Positions 11,005-21,330 of a stretch of 64,000 nucleotides of DNA are shown piece by piece; position 1 is the first letter of the stretch, and each line of letters opens with the position of its first letter. Source of the DNA: Cryptomeria japonica (Eukaryota; Streptophyta; Pinopsida; Cupressales; Cupressaceae); NCBI RefSeq assembly GCF_030272615.1, contig NC_081408.1:407928889-407992888 (forward strand). The letters are read 5' to 3'. The notes beneath the pieces were generated by a model. It did no database searches and was not told the origin of the DNA. It worked only from the letters and a program-made list of their open reading frames with translations. Made by a program: the position numbers and the translations under genes.

Positions 11005-12466
11005 TGTATGCGCGAAAATGCAATGACCAAAATGAATAAATCGAATTCAAAAGACCCACACACCAATGAGACTCTTGGTGCAAGTATATGAACTAATTTA
11101 ATTAGTTCAACTTCCCAAGGGGTGTCCCATTGTTCTCTATCCCACGGGATCCCTAAAGCAAATGTTTTTCTCTCAGATCATTGAGCAAATGACTTAGGAA
11201 TGACAACACCAAGAACGAGTGATATTTGATCTATATGCATGAATGCATTTCTAAGATCTATATGATGTGTTAAAACTATGATGATTAATTTTAAGATGAA
11301 GATAATGATATGATAAAGATTAACCAACTATCATAACATGATATACTAGCCTAACGTGAATATTCTATGATATGAAAATACCTTTAAATGCTATGATGAT
11401 GTTTTAACAAAGAGAGGCTAAAATGCTTAGTAAATTAGACTATAATGTAGATGCATGAAACTTGGATATTATTGAAAATGAGGAATGAGAGCTCTATTTA
11501 TAGGAAAAATAGGGCAATGGATGGTTAAGATTGAATAATCTTAACAAGGGCTAGGATTGAAAGTTAATCAATCCATGTTTACAATTTTCACCAATCAAAT
11601 GGTGACAATTGTCAACAAGAGGTTGCTTGAGAGGATATGCAAGAAGCATTAAATGCCTAAGAAGACGTGAAGGTTACCTTAGGAGGTAAGGGTTAAGATT
11701 AGGTTAGAGTTATCCAATGGATAAAGCTTTTACCCAAGGGATAAACTCTTGTGAAAGGGTTAATAGGATAACCAAGGTTAAAGCCATGAATGCTTAATGA
11801 GACCCTTGAGTCAAAAGGATAGTTAAGTTAGAGGAAAGTCTCTAACCAAAGGTCAAATATGAGTTAACCATAAATGGTTGTGTAAGAGCCTTTAATGGTT
11901 TGGAAGACTTTAGAGGTTAACCATTTGAAGACACAAAACCTTTAATGGTTATTGAAGACTTTGGAGCCTTTGAGAAGTTACTTCCCTTTGCTTAGGAATG
12001 TGACAATTATTAGAAGATGAATTAGGCTAAATTGGAAGTGATTAGAAGAATCTAGAAGGGGTTTAGGAGGCAAATGGGAGATGTAGGAAAATGCAAGTGG
12101 ATGAGGGAAAAGGATTTTAATTAAAATAAAATTACTTTATTTTAACTAAAATATATGCAACTTGCATAAATACAAGTGGGGGGATTTTAATAAATAAATT
12201 AGATTTATTTATTTGCAAGGATCAATTTAATTAAATGTAAATTTAATTAAAAGGGGAGAAAGGGGAATTAATTAAATAAAGTGATTTATTTAATTAAAGG
12301 CTAGAAAAGGTTTAGGTGAATTTAATTAAATAAATTGAGTAATTCAATTAATCAAATAGATGAAAATGAAAAAATTAATTAAATAAAATTTAATGAATAG
12401 GAGGAATGGGGTTAAAATAAATATTAAATATTTATTTAGGAAAGTGCTCATATTTATACGTCTACA
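11005..12466 (-). repeat. 5' LTR of Tat copy 1
   Basis: On the minus strand it begins TGTAGACGTATAAA at 12466 and ends GCGCATACA at 11005, 1462 bp, with the usual TG...CA ends. The U3 part is rich in AATTAATT words as in the LTRs at 51453 and 58230. It contains a TATA box at 11495-11502 and is followed by the primer-binding site. The partner LTR lies outside the window, so no target-site duplication can be checked. Confidence 0.85.
11495..11502 (-). promoter_or_regulatory. TATA box in 5' LTR of Tat copy 1
   Basis: The minus strand reads CCTATAAATAGAG here, a strong plant TATA box, at the same relative place as TATAAGTA (50864-50871) and TATAAATT (58821-58828) in the two related LTRs. It would direct the genomic transcript toward lower coordinates. 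Confidence 0.65.
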
Positions 12467-13579
12467 ACAATTAAGCAAAAATATAATCCACAAAACATTT
12501 ACCAACCATCCACAAAAGATAACACCAGGATTTGTACGTGGAAAACCCGGTAAAGGGAAAAACCACAGTGGGAAGCCTACCCACAATCAGATAATACTTT
12601 TGCAGTAAGTATGTGATTACATAAAGAGGCGCTTGCACATGCAGGAAGGTCAACAGCCTAGAGCGCACTACTCATCACAATTGGAGCCTCACTGAATACA
12701 ACATAAATCCAGACTACAATCCGAAAAGAAGAGTGAACTGCAAGAATAGCGTCTTCTATGCCTGAATACAGTTTCGGTTAAGCTCAGTACCAGAGGGCTT
12801 AAACATCTTTAACCAACCCAATTCTATCACCTATGATCAACCAAAACCTATGCATATGATTACAACCTTATTCACAAACAGATAAACCTATATCCCAAAA
12901 ACCCATATGCCCATGAATATCCCCCGTGATCTACAAAGAGATCTTACATCATATTTACCAACCCGGGACCTAAACAATTAGGTCGGCCACCTAAAAGATA
13001 ATACAATAAATTCATAACATAAACCCGAAATCCAATGATCAACCAAGTCGGTCTAAGACTGAAACAACATAATCCAGTCAATACATCCAGCCGGTAACGC
13101 ATGGGGATCATCCACCACGTTACATAAACCGGTCCATAACCTAGCCGAATAAGATAGCATTAGGTCCAAACCCAAATCCAACACCATTGATCAATAGGAA
13201 CACGAACAAGATAACCACCGGCATCTTGAAAGCCATCTAGAAGTCGCGTCAACACCACTTATCACGTGCATCAAAATATTTCAACAAAGCTCTGCCGGTA
13301 GAACCCTTACCGGTGACCAAAAGGCTTACTAGAACAAATGATAGCTCCTGAGTCATCAAATCCCGAACCAACTGATCGTGATACACATCTGAATAGCATG
13401 AATGACATATCCAAACCAATTCCACAAACTGAAGCATATCGGAGCATACCAAATCAATATCATAATCCAACCACTCTATCGGAACCTACCGGAAACCAGT
13501 AAACAACCAAAATAGTCGATGTTGTCATCAATGACAAAACATCAATGCAACACATAATCAATTCCTCCAATTGCCAGCA
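12467..13579 (-). repeat. Truncated 3' LTR of the copia element
   Basis: It aligns with the 5' LTR from about 18378 to 19464 (shared GGAAAACCCGGTAAAGGG and TGATCAACCAAAACC) and starts on the minus strand with TGCTGGCAATTGG at 13579. The left end stops at 12467 against the Tat LTR. The joint TTAAGCAAAAATATAATCC suggests that about 70 bp of LTR (18309-18378 equivalent) were also lost. The rest should lie beyond the left window edge. Divergence from the 5' LTR is moderate, so the insertion is not recent. Confidence 0.85.
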
Positions 13580-14049
13580 ATCTCCCCCTTTGGCATTGAT
13601 AGCAACACTAGACGTGAAAAACATCCAAGTGCCAAGAAATGCCAAACAAGTCTCCCCCAAAGAAAGACAGCCAACAATCTCCCATAAGATGATATTACAA
13701 TGAAGTTAACAAACTCCCCCTGTGAATGATATCCTTGTTAAGCTCTGATCTCTCCCCTTTGACTAATATTCTATTAAGCTTTGTTTTTCACATATATCTC
13801 TCCCCCTTTGACATCAATGTCAAAATCTGACATGAACATCAAAGAAAAAAATCATAAATCTACTAAACCACACAGCCAACTACTCCCCCTGAGTAGTAGC
13901 ACCAACACATCAATCCGGAATGAATAGTAGCTCTGTAAATGCATACCAGACTGATGCCAATCAGCATCACTCAGGTCTCTACCGGAGGGGCAAAAACCCC
14001 CAATCTATCTCTGAAGTACTCAAATGATTCCTTAGGTAAAGGTTTAGTG
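13580..14049 (-). other. Copia 3' untranslated region with repeated polypurine tracts
   Basis: The plus strand at 13580-13592 reads ATCTCCCCCTTTG, the polypurine tract directly before the 3' LTR. Similar blocks recur at about 13716, 13753, 13800 and 13882 (CTCCCCCTGTGAA, CTCCCCTTTGAC, CTCCCCCTTTGACATC, CTCCCCCTGAGTAG). No gene is seen. The repetition may supply several plus-strand priming sites. Confidence 0.6.
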
Positions 14050-15500
14050 AAGATATCTATAATCTATTATTTAGTGTTCACATAAACCAGTCTGACTTCA
14101 TTTGCTTCCACCTTCTCCTTCAAAAATATGTACTTGATAGATATGTGTTTTGTCTTAGAATGAAATACCGAATTCTTTGATATGTCAATAGCAGCAAAGT
14201 TATCACAGTGAATAACTACCGGTTCATTATAGTCCACCTGTATATCCTTCAATATTTTTTTCATCCATAGAACTTGTGTACAGTTAGTAGCAGCAGCAAC
14301 ATACTCAGCTTCAGCAGTAGATAAAGAGGTACATGATTGCTTCTTGTTGATCCATGAAACAAGTTTCTTTCCAAGAAAGAAAGCTCCACCGGATGTGCTC
14401 TTCTAGCCATCAGCATCTCCAGGCCAATCAACATCTGTATATGCACATAGTGTAAAATCATCATTTTTAGGATACCACAAACCATGTTTAGTTGTTCCTT
14501 GCAAATACCTGAAAATCCTTTTCATCGCACTCTCATGATTCTTTCTAGGATCACTATGATATCTTGATACAATACAAACTGCATTCATTATATCTAATCT
14601 AGTCTGAGTCAGATATAACAAACCTCCAATCATAGACTTGTACCTTGTAGGATTTATCAGTGCTGATGCATCTATCTTAGTCAATTTCTCACTTGTAACC
14701 ATAGGTGTACCAACCAGTTTAGAATTTTCCATACCAAATTTCCTCAACAACTCCCTAGCATACTTAGTTTGACAGATGAAAATACCTTTATCGGTCTGAG
14801 TAATCTGCAAATCTAAGAAAAATTTCATCTCCCCAATCATAGACATCTCAAATTCATTCTGCATATTATCAAAGAATTCCATACATAACTTATCCTCACC
14901 TCCAAAAATGATATTATCAACAAAGACTTCAACAATCAATATGTCATCATCAATGATCTTATAATATAAATTACTGTCAGCATTACCTTTAGTGAAACCA
15001 ATCTTCAAAAAATATTTATCCAATCTTGCACACCAAGCTCTAGAGGCTTGTTTCAATCCATATAAAGCTTTTCTTAACCTACAAACCATGTTTTTGTCAT
15101 CTGAAAGTGAAAATCCATCAGTTTGCTCAATGTAAACTTCCTCTTCAAGATCTCCATTCAGAAATGCACACTTAACATCCATCTGATGAACCTTGTAGTT
15201 CTTGTGGGCAGCATAAGCAAGAAATAATCTCACAGCTTCAATCCTAGCTACCAGAGCAAAAGTCTCATCATAATCAATTCATTCCTTCTGAGAATATCCT
15301 TTACAAACCAATCTAGCCTTATTCCTCACAACTTGTCCATCTTCATTCAATTTATTCCTAAAAACCCATTTAGACCCAATAACATTCTTATTTTTAGGCT
15401 GGGGAACTAAAGTCCATGTATTATTCTTTTCTAAAAGATCCAATTCCTCTTCCATAGCTTTCATCCAACATTCATCTTTACATGCTTCAATTACTGATGC
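14050..15500 (-). pseudogene. Copia reverse transcriptase and RNase H
   Basis: The C-terminal half of the copia polyprotein. RT motifs in order: KNNTWTLVP, SKWVFRNKLNEDG and ARLVCKGYSQKE (15464-15279), then QMDVKCAFLNGDLEEEVYIEQ, RKALYGLKQA and the catalytic box as VEVFVDNIIFGG (near 14920), where the second Asp of the usual VDD is Asn. RNase H follows with YTDVDWPGD, EYVAAATNCTQVLWM and HCDNFAAIDISKN (to 14067). Breaks: a stop near 15279, one near 14403 and a terminal-region TAA at 14067. The VDN change alone would probably kill polymerase activity. Confidence 0.92.
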
Positions 15501-15699
15501 CGGTTCAATTTGAGAAATTTAACATACCTCGTCAACTACCAACCTTCTTCTTGTCATCACTCATTTATTCTTGTCTCCAATGATTTGATCTTCTGAATGA
15601 TTCAACCTAACATACTTAGGAGTTTTTTGATTTTATGTTCCTCTGCTTTAATCTTTAGTTACTGTTGAATTTTCTAATACTATCAGAGTAACCGGTTCA

Positions 15700-16836
15700 A
15701 CATTTTATTCTGGTATAGATGCAACCAATTCAGTTATGATCATTTCCATTGTCGGTTCCCTCTAATAAATTCTGATTTGACTTTTGTTCAGCTCATACAC
15801 CTTGACATCAGTGCTCTCCACAATTTTCTGCAATCTTTTGTTATAACATCTATATGCTTTTCTTTCATTAGAATAACCAAGAAATATCCCTTCATCACAT
15901 CTAGGATCAAACTTTCCAATGGAATCATCTCTTTTGATATAGCATTTACTACCAAAGATTCTAAAATACTTAATTGTAGCTTTATGACCAAACCATAACT
16001 CATAAGGTGTCTTACCAATGTCTCCTTTGATATGAACTATGTTGAATGTGTATATCACCATGCTCACAGCTTCTCTCCAGTAGATATGAGGCAGATTAGC
16101 TTCCATCATCATATTTCTAGTTGCATCCAAGATAGTTTTGGTCTTCCTTTCCATAGCACCATTCTACTGAGGTGCAGATAATTGTCTCCTTATCCCATTC
16201 TTTTCACAATAACTGTTATATTCACCGAATGTGAATTCTCCACCCTGATCATACCTTAAGCATTTAATCTTCAATCTTGTCTCTGTCTCAACTTTATCTT
16301 TAAGGATTTTAAACTTTTCAAATGCTTCAGATTTCTCCCTTAGAAAAGTAAGTCACATCATTCTAGAATAGTCATCAATTATTAGCATAAAATATCTATC
16401 ACCCTAAAAACTCTTGATTATAGCAGGACCACACAAACCAGTATGAATAAGATCAAGAACATCATTAGATTTGTCTTGTATACTCTTAAAATAAGTTCTG
16501 ACTTACTTTCCCATTTGACATTCCTTACATACCAAATTATAGGGCTTCACAATCTTAGGTATATCTGTAACTGCCTTAGTAGAACTGATCTAGTTTACAA
16601 TGTAATCAAAATTCACATGACACAACCTCTTATGCCATAGCCAACTCTCATCAATTTGTGCAACCAAACATGTCTTCTCACCGGAGTTCAAATGAAAGAT
16701 GTTACCTTTAGTCTAAGTATCGGTTGCAATCTCCAATTCATATCTGTTGATAATCTTGCATTTTCCATCCTTGAATTGTAACTGAAATTCCTTATCCACC
16801 AACTGTCCTACACTCAAAAAATTATGTCTTAAACAT
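15700..16836 (-). pseudogene. Copia integrase
   Basis: The clear frame 16154-15762 holds the C-terminal core with ATRNMMMEANLPHIYWREAV, TPYELWFGHK and GSKCYIKRDD, typical of copia integrases. Upstream, about 16170-16830, the remaining core and zinc-finger region can be followed through many stops (words such as NGIRRQLSAPQ near 16190). The segment lies between protease and RT as copia order demands. Heavily degraded. Confidence 0.8.
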
Positions 16837-17358
16837 TCAACATAATAAAACATTATCAGTATAATGTTTACCATCCAATGATATAGTTCCTCTTCCCTTG
16901 ATCATGCATGCTTTGTCATCTCCAAATCTAACTAGGCCGCCATCAAATTCTTGCAAAGATAGAAACTTCCTTTTATCTCCAGTCATATGATGTGAACATC
17001 CACTGTCTATCATGCATTCATCCTTGTCTTCAACTTTAGCAGCAAGGGCCTTTTCTTCAGGTACTGGATCATCTTCCTTGATAGCCAAGAATACCCATTT
17101 TTTTCCATTGTCAGATCCACTAGCTGAATCTTGTGTCAGTTCATCATCAGAATCAGTCACACCTTCCTCATCCGCATAGTAGCATGATTTGTCTTTGTTC
17201 CTCTTGTAATTATGCTTGTTCTGGTAATCATGGTTAGGCCTAAAAGATCTTCTAGCTATTTCCTAAAATCTTGAATTCCTTTTAGGACATCTAGAAGCAA
17301 AATGACCTATCTTATTACATGTGAAACATTTAAAAGGTGATTTTCTTTCATACTTACT
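16837..17358 (-). pseudogene. Copia zinc knuckle and aspartic protease
   Basis: The zinc knuckle CFTCNKIGHFASRC (near 17325-17285) marks the Gag nucleocapsid. Downstream, frame 17160-16837 carries the protease active site MIDSGCSHHMTGDKRKF (near 17015), the usual copia DSGxxxH box, then FGDDKACMIKGRGTI and the end of the fold DNVLLC. A stop near 17270 separates knuckle and protease. The acidic spacer TDSDDELTQDSASGSDN lies between. Confidence 0.88.
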
Positions 17359-18177
17359 TTATGTCAGACCTTTAGGTACTCTTCTAGCAAATAGGGCTTC
17401 AAGTTGCTCAAACTCTTCATCTTCTTTCTTTATTTCCTCTTGTTCTTTAGCATATAAGGCTTTCCAATCACTCTTGCTGGTAGATGATGTAGATGCATGA
17501 AAAGAAGGTTCAGATTTTGCAACTCCAGAAGAACCAAATTCCTCAAGCTCAAAAGCAGATAACTTTCCAACCAAGGTATCTCTATTAACAGAGGTGTTTC
17601 CCATTGTTCTCAACTCATTCATTGCAGTAGCCTTCATCTTATAAGTCGATAGAAAATCTCTCAATACTTTAGAAACTATTTCATCTTCGCTCAGAGATCC
17701 ACCATAGCACTGAATTCCCAAAACAATTTCATTAACTCTCTCCATAAAAGCAATAATCATTTCATCTTCTTTCATCTTCAGGTTCTTATATCTCACCCGG
17801 TAACCATCAAGTTTAGCAATTTTAACAGTAGGGTCACCCTCATTCGGAGTCTCCAATTTATCCCATATAGCCTTTGCAGTTGGTTTGTCGGTTAGTCCCA
17901 TAATCTGTTGATTAGAAAGTGCACACAAAAGGGCTTCTCTAGCTCTACAATCATTTTCAATGTCCTTATCCAAGCCTGTCGAAGGAGGATTGCCAAATGT
18001 CGGATTATGACATATATATCCTTTCTCAGTGATCTCCCAAATCTCCTTGCCAAGAAATCTCAGATGAGTCTTCATCTGAATCTTTCATACTCTATAATTT
18101 GTTCCATCAAGCCTAGGAATTTCTCTCCGAAAAACAGTTGCAGATGAACTTGATGAACTTGAACTATTAGATGTCAT
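17359..18177 (-). pseudogene. Copia gag
   Basis: The start ATG is 18177-18175 (MTSNSSSSSSSSATVFRR), followed by the usual early copia motif REIPRLDGTNYRV. There a TGA replaces the expected Trp codon near 18090. The frame then runs 238 codons to 17359 with LCALSNQQIMGLTDKPTAKAIWDKL, KMKEDEMIIAFMERVNEIV and LSTYKMKATAMNEL, all of the UBN2-type capsid region. The tail is Ser/Glu-rich. Except for the single stop it is well preserved. Confidence 0.9.
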
Positions 18178-18215
18178 AGGATCTTCCTCAAGCAGTTAAT
18201 TTTTTGCAGAGAGGA

Positions 18216-18232
18216 CCAAGCTCTAATGTCAA
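18216..18232 (-). other. Primer-binding site of the copia element
   Basis: The minus strand reads TTGACATTAGAGCTTGG next to the LTR end. It is a mutated form of TGGTATCAGAGCTTGG, the usual copia site complementary to initiator methionine tRNA. Confidence 0.7.
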
Positions 18233-18233
18233 T

Positions 18234-19464
18234 TGTTAGATAGCTCAGATAACCGATGAACAACTGAGAGGGGGGGGTGAATCAGTTGTTAACAGATTAT
18301 AGAACTTTAAGCATTAAAACCTTATTACCGAAATACATAAACCAAATACCAAAATAGAAGATATAAAAGTTAGGCACAAATATAATCCACAAAACATTTA
18401 CCAGGTTATCCACAAAACATAACACCAAGATTTGTACATGGAAAACCCGGTAAAGGGAAAAACCACGATGGGAAGCCTACCCATAGTCAGATAATACTTA
18501 TGCAGTAAGTGTGTGATTACATAAAGAGGCACATGCACATGCAAGAAGGCCAACAGCCTAGAGGGCACTACTCATCAAAAAAGGAGCCTCACTAACTACA
18601 AAATAAATCTAGACTACAATCCGGAAAGAAGAGTGAACTGTAAGAATAGCATCTCCTATGCCTGAATACAGTCCTGATTAAGTTCAGTATCGGATGTCTT
18701 AAACCTCTTTCACCAATCCAATTTGATCACCTATGATCAACCAAAACCTTTGCATATGATTACAACCTTATTCGCACACAAATAAACCTATATCCCAAAA
18801 ACCCATATGCCCATGAATATCCCCCATGATCTACAAAGAGATCTTACATCATATTTATACCAACCCAGGACCTAAACAATAGGTCGGCCACCTAAAAGAT
18901 AATACAATAAATTCATAACATAAACCTGCAATCCAATGATCAACCAAGTCGGCCTAAGACCGAAACAACGTAATCCAATCAATAGATCCAACTGGTAACG
19001 CATTGGGATCATCCACCAACACGTTACATAAACCAGTCCATAACCTAGCCGAATAAGATAGCATTAGGTCCGGACCCAAATCCAACACCACCGATAAACA
19101 GAAACACGAACAAGATAACCACCAACATCCTGAAAGCCATCTAGAAGTCACGCCAACACCACTTATCACGTGCATCAAAATATCTTCAACAAAGCTTTGT
19201 CGATAGAACCCTTACCGGTGACCAAAAGGCTTACTAGAACAAATGATAGCTCTCGAGTCATCAAATCTCAAACCAACTGATTATGATACACATCTAAATA
19301 GCATGAGTAACAGATCCAAACCAATTCCACAAATCAAAGCATACCGGATCAATATCATAATCCAACCATTCTACCGGAAACCGGTAAACAACCAAAACAG
19401 TCGGTGTTGCCATCAATGACAAAACATCAATGCAACACATAATCAATTCCTACAATTGCCAACA
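18234..19464 (-). repeat. 5' LTR of the copia element
   Basis: 1231 bp with TG...CA ends: the minus strand starts TGTTGGCAATTG at 19464 and ends CTATCTAACA at 18234. It matches the partial 3' LTR at 12467-13579. A G run (18271-18278) lies close to its 3' end. On the right it abuts Tat relic sequence whose reading frame begins at once, which fixes the insertion point. Confidence 0.9.
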
Positions 19465-20022
19465 CATACCACTATCATTTTAGCTTGATTGCTAAATATG
19501 AGGCACTTAATACCAAGTTGTGGGTTGACAATTCCCTCTAAGTTAGATCTATAGATATGCATGGTAACTCCCAACTTGTGGCTAGACAACCAATGAGTGA
19601 TTATAAACCCACAAAAGTAAAATTAGCACAATACCACGAGTTAGCATTGCAATTGCTTGATGAGTTCATTATTAATGACATCACAAGGAAAGACAATTGA
19701 CATGTCAACACCATGGCTAGCATTTCTACCTTGATGAGCATGGATGTGGATGGTCCTCACTTCACATTGGTTAGACTAAAGCAACTTGCTATTCATAATA
19801 TATTTTGCATGGTTCACTAGTTCCACAATAAATACATATACATAGATTAAAAGACAATCTTGCCACCATGTTCTAAGAATATCCAAATTCATAGTTATAA
19901 ATCAATTGCTAAACATTTACTAATTATGAGGGTCTTTTACCAACGAGGTTTTAATATTTATTACTTTGATGTCCTAATGACAATGAAAATACCATTGCCT
20001 TCCAAGATGTTGACAGCAAAAT
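19465..20022 (+). pseudogene. Old plus-strand Tat relic: aRNase H fragment
   Basis: From 19467 the plus strand reads a frame with LIAKYEAL, MHGNSQLV, KVKLAQYHELALQLL, FIINDITRKDN and TMASISTLM, the order and spacing of a Tat second RNase H. Two catalytic Asp positions are changed (HGNS for YGDS, HVNTM for ADAM) and two stops occur. It starts exactly at the copia LTR edge, so the copia element cut the gene here; its upstream half should lie beyond the left window edge. Confidence 0.75.
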
Positions 20023-20470
20023 ATGTGTAGGTCAAGGGATGACCCTTTGGTGAAATGGTGAGGCTTCTTGCCTATAGTGCCTACAACCTAAGTTCAAACC
20101 CCACGGGTTCGTCTCTACCATGTTAAAAATGGAGCACCCTTACTTTGGGGAGAAACTTGGAGAAATAGTGGGGCTTTTTGCCTATAGTGCTTACATCCTT
20201 AGTTCAAACCATTAGTTTTTAAGCCTGCACGAGTAGCGGAGTTGGCTTGGGTTGTGGGTTTACTCCCCATTGGTCTTGGGTTCGAGTCCAAGGCCCAGAC
20301 TCACCCGATGCACCTGGCTTGCAGACGGCTTGTTACATCCCTAGTGGACTAGTCTCACCCCTTCTTGTCCCCAACTTGGCAATATGTAAGCCCGAGGTAA
20401 GGCGGGTTGGGCGTTGGGCTAGGTCGCGAGGATACCACTAGAGTTTTAAAAAAAACACATGTGTAGGTCA
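20023..20470 (+). mobile_element. Composite (trimer-like) tRNA-derived SINE with 12-bp target-site duplication
   Basis: The element lies between two perfect copies of ATGTGTAGGTCA (20023-20034 and 20459-20470). It begins with a unit having an A box TGGTGAAATGG (20050) and B box AGTTCAAACCC (20091), then a second diverged copy of that unit about 110 bp on (20159-20210). A different unit follows with A box TAGCGGAGTTG (near 20232) and B box GGTTCGAGTCC (near 20279). It ends in GTTTTAAAAAAAA. Two kinds of pol III promoter and one shared target-site duplication mean that the compound moved as one unit. Confidence 0.82.
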
Positions 20471-20579
20471 TGCTAGTGCAAAATTATTGGTACAAAACAT
20501 ATTACACATAAGTTACTATTAAAACAAAATGGAAAAAAAATTCATGTAACTTTGTGCAAAAATGAATCACGTGCCAAAG

Positions 20580-21330
20580 ACATAATAACCTAAAACATGC
20601 ACCTATCCATGAACTCCTTCCCTATGCATTACCATGGACATTTTAGACTGGGGGATTTGATTTCATGAGTGAAATGTGCAATGGCATCTTCCAAAGGGCA
20701 TCCGTTCATCATTACTAGCACAATCTATTTTACAAAAAGAATCAAAGTTATGCCATTAAAAATCACAATGATTACCAATATCTCAAATTTAATTATCAAT
20801 AACCTTATTTTCAAATTCAACCTCTCATCCACTAATGTAATTGATGATGCCACATTATTTAGAGCAAAGAGGCAAAGAAAAAATTTTAAGGATTCAACAA
20901 ACAAAAAAGGTTCACCACACCATACTATCCACGAAGAAATGAACAAGTTGAAGCAACTAATAAGACTATAGAGAATATCTTAAGAAAAACAATGGATAAA
21001 CATAATACCAAGTAGCCTACACAACGTGTCCCTGTGTTGTGGGTATTTGTACTAACATGTGCATTCCTACTAGGTTTGCACCTAATTTTTTAGTCTATGG
21101 TAGAAAGTCCATAATGCCTCATGAACTTGAGATCCCATGACTACGTGTTTCCCTCTGTGATTTCATCGTTGATTATCTATATTGGCAACACCACTTACCA
21201 AATCTTGAGATTCTTGATGAAAGTAGAGTAAATGTATTAGCACCACCTATGCATACACCAAAGACAACTAAAAAACACATAAGGGAATCGTGCAATGCAA
21301 ATTTCAATAATAAGATGTGCAAATTCAAAT
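20580..21330 (+). pseudogene. Old plus-strand Tat relic: integrase fragment
   Basis: It continues the relic interrupted by the SINE. The frame 20669-20971 has SSKGHPFIITSTIYFTKRIKVMPLK, matching the integrase core near the first catalytic Asp, and LSSTNVIDDATLF near the second. Further on come a conserved-Tyr region (near 21050) and MPHELEIPWLRVSL (near 21115-21150), equivalent to IEVEIPSLCVSL of copy 2, and DESRVN (21220). Many stops and frameshifts show great age. Confidence 0.7.

Larger units (their letters stand above)
1..12466 (-). mobile_element. Tat-lineage Ty3/gypsy LTR retrotransposon, copy 1 (3' end beyond window)
   Basis: Reading from high to low coordinates, the minus strand shows 5' LTR, primer-binding site, long leader, small ORF1, gag, protease, RT, RNase H, a second aRNase H and integrase. 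The RT-RH-aRH-INT order with two RNase H domains is the known hallmark of the Tat lineage (Ogre/TatI-III relatives). All domains are recognisable but carry several premature stops, so the copy is defective. Its 5' LTR abuts copia LTR sequence at 12467, so it inserted into that copia 3' LTR. The 3' LTR should lie left of position 1. The lineage is well supported; the family name is unknown. Confidence 0.93.
12467..19464 (-). mobile_element. Ty1/copia LTR retrotransposon, nested host of Tat copy 1
   Basis: The minus strand shows 5' LTR (18234-19464), primer-binding site, gag, zinc knuckle plus protease, integrase, RT, RNase H, polypurine tract and a partial 3' LTR (12467-13579). INT before RT is the defining copia order. 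Its 3' LTR is cut by Tat copy 1, and the element itself sits in the aRNase H region of an older Tat relic that resumes at 19465. Gag, integrase and RT carry stops, so it is inactive. The copia lineage is not assigned. Confidence 0.93.

Noticed and set aside
20215-20300. Stand-alone tRNA gene
   Set aside because: A and B boxes are perfect, but no cloverleaf with acceptor stem is visible and the unit lies inside a SINE with its own target-site duplication.
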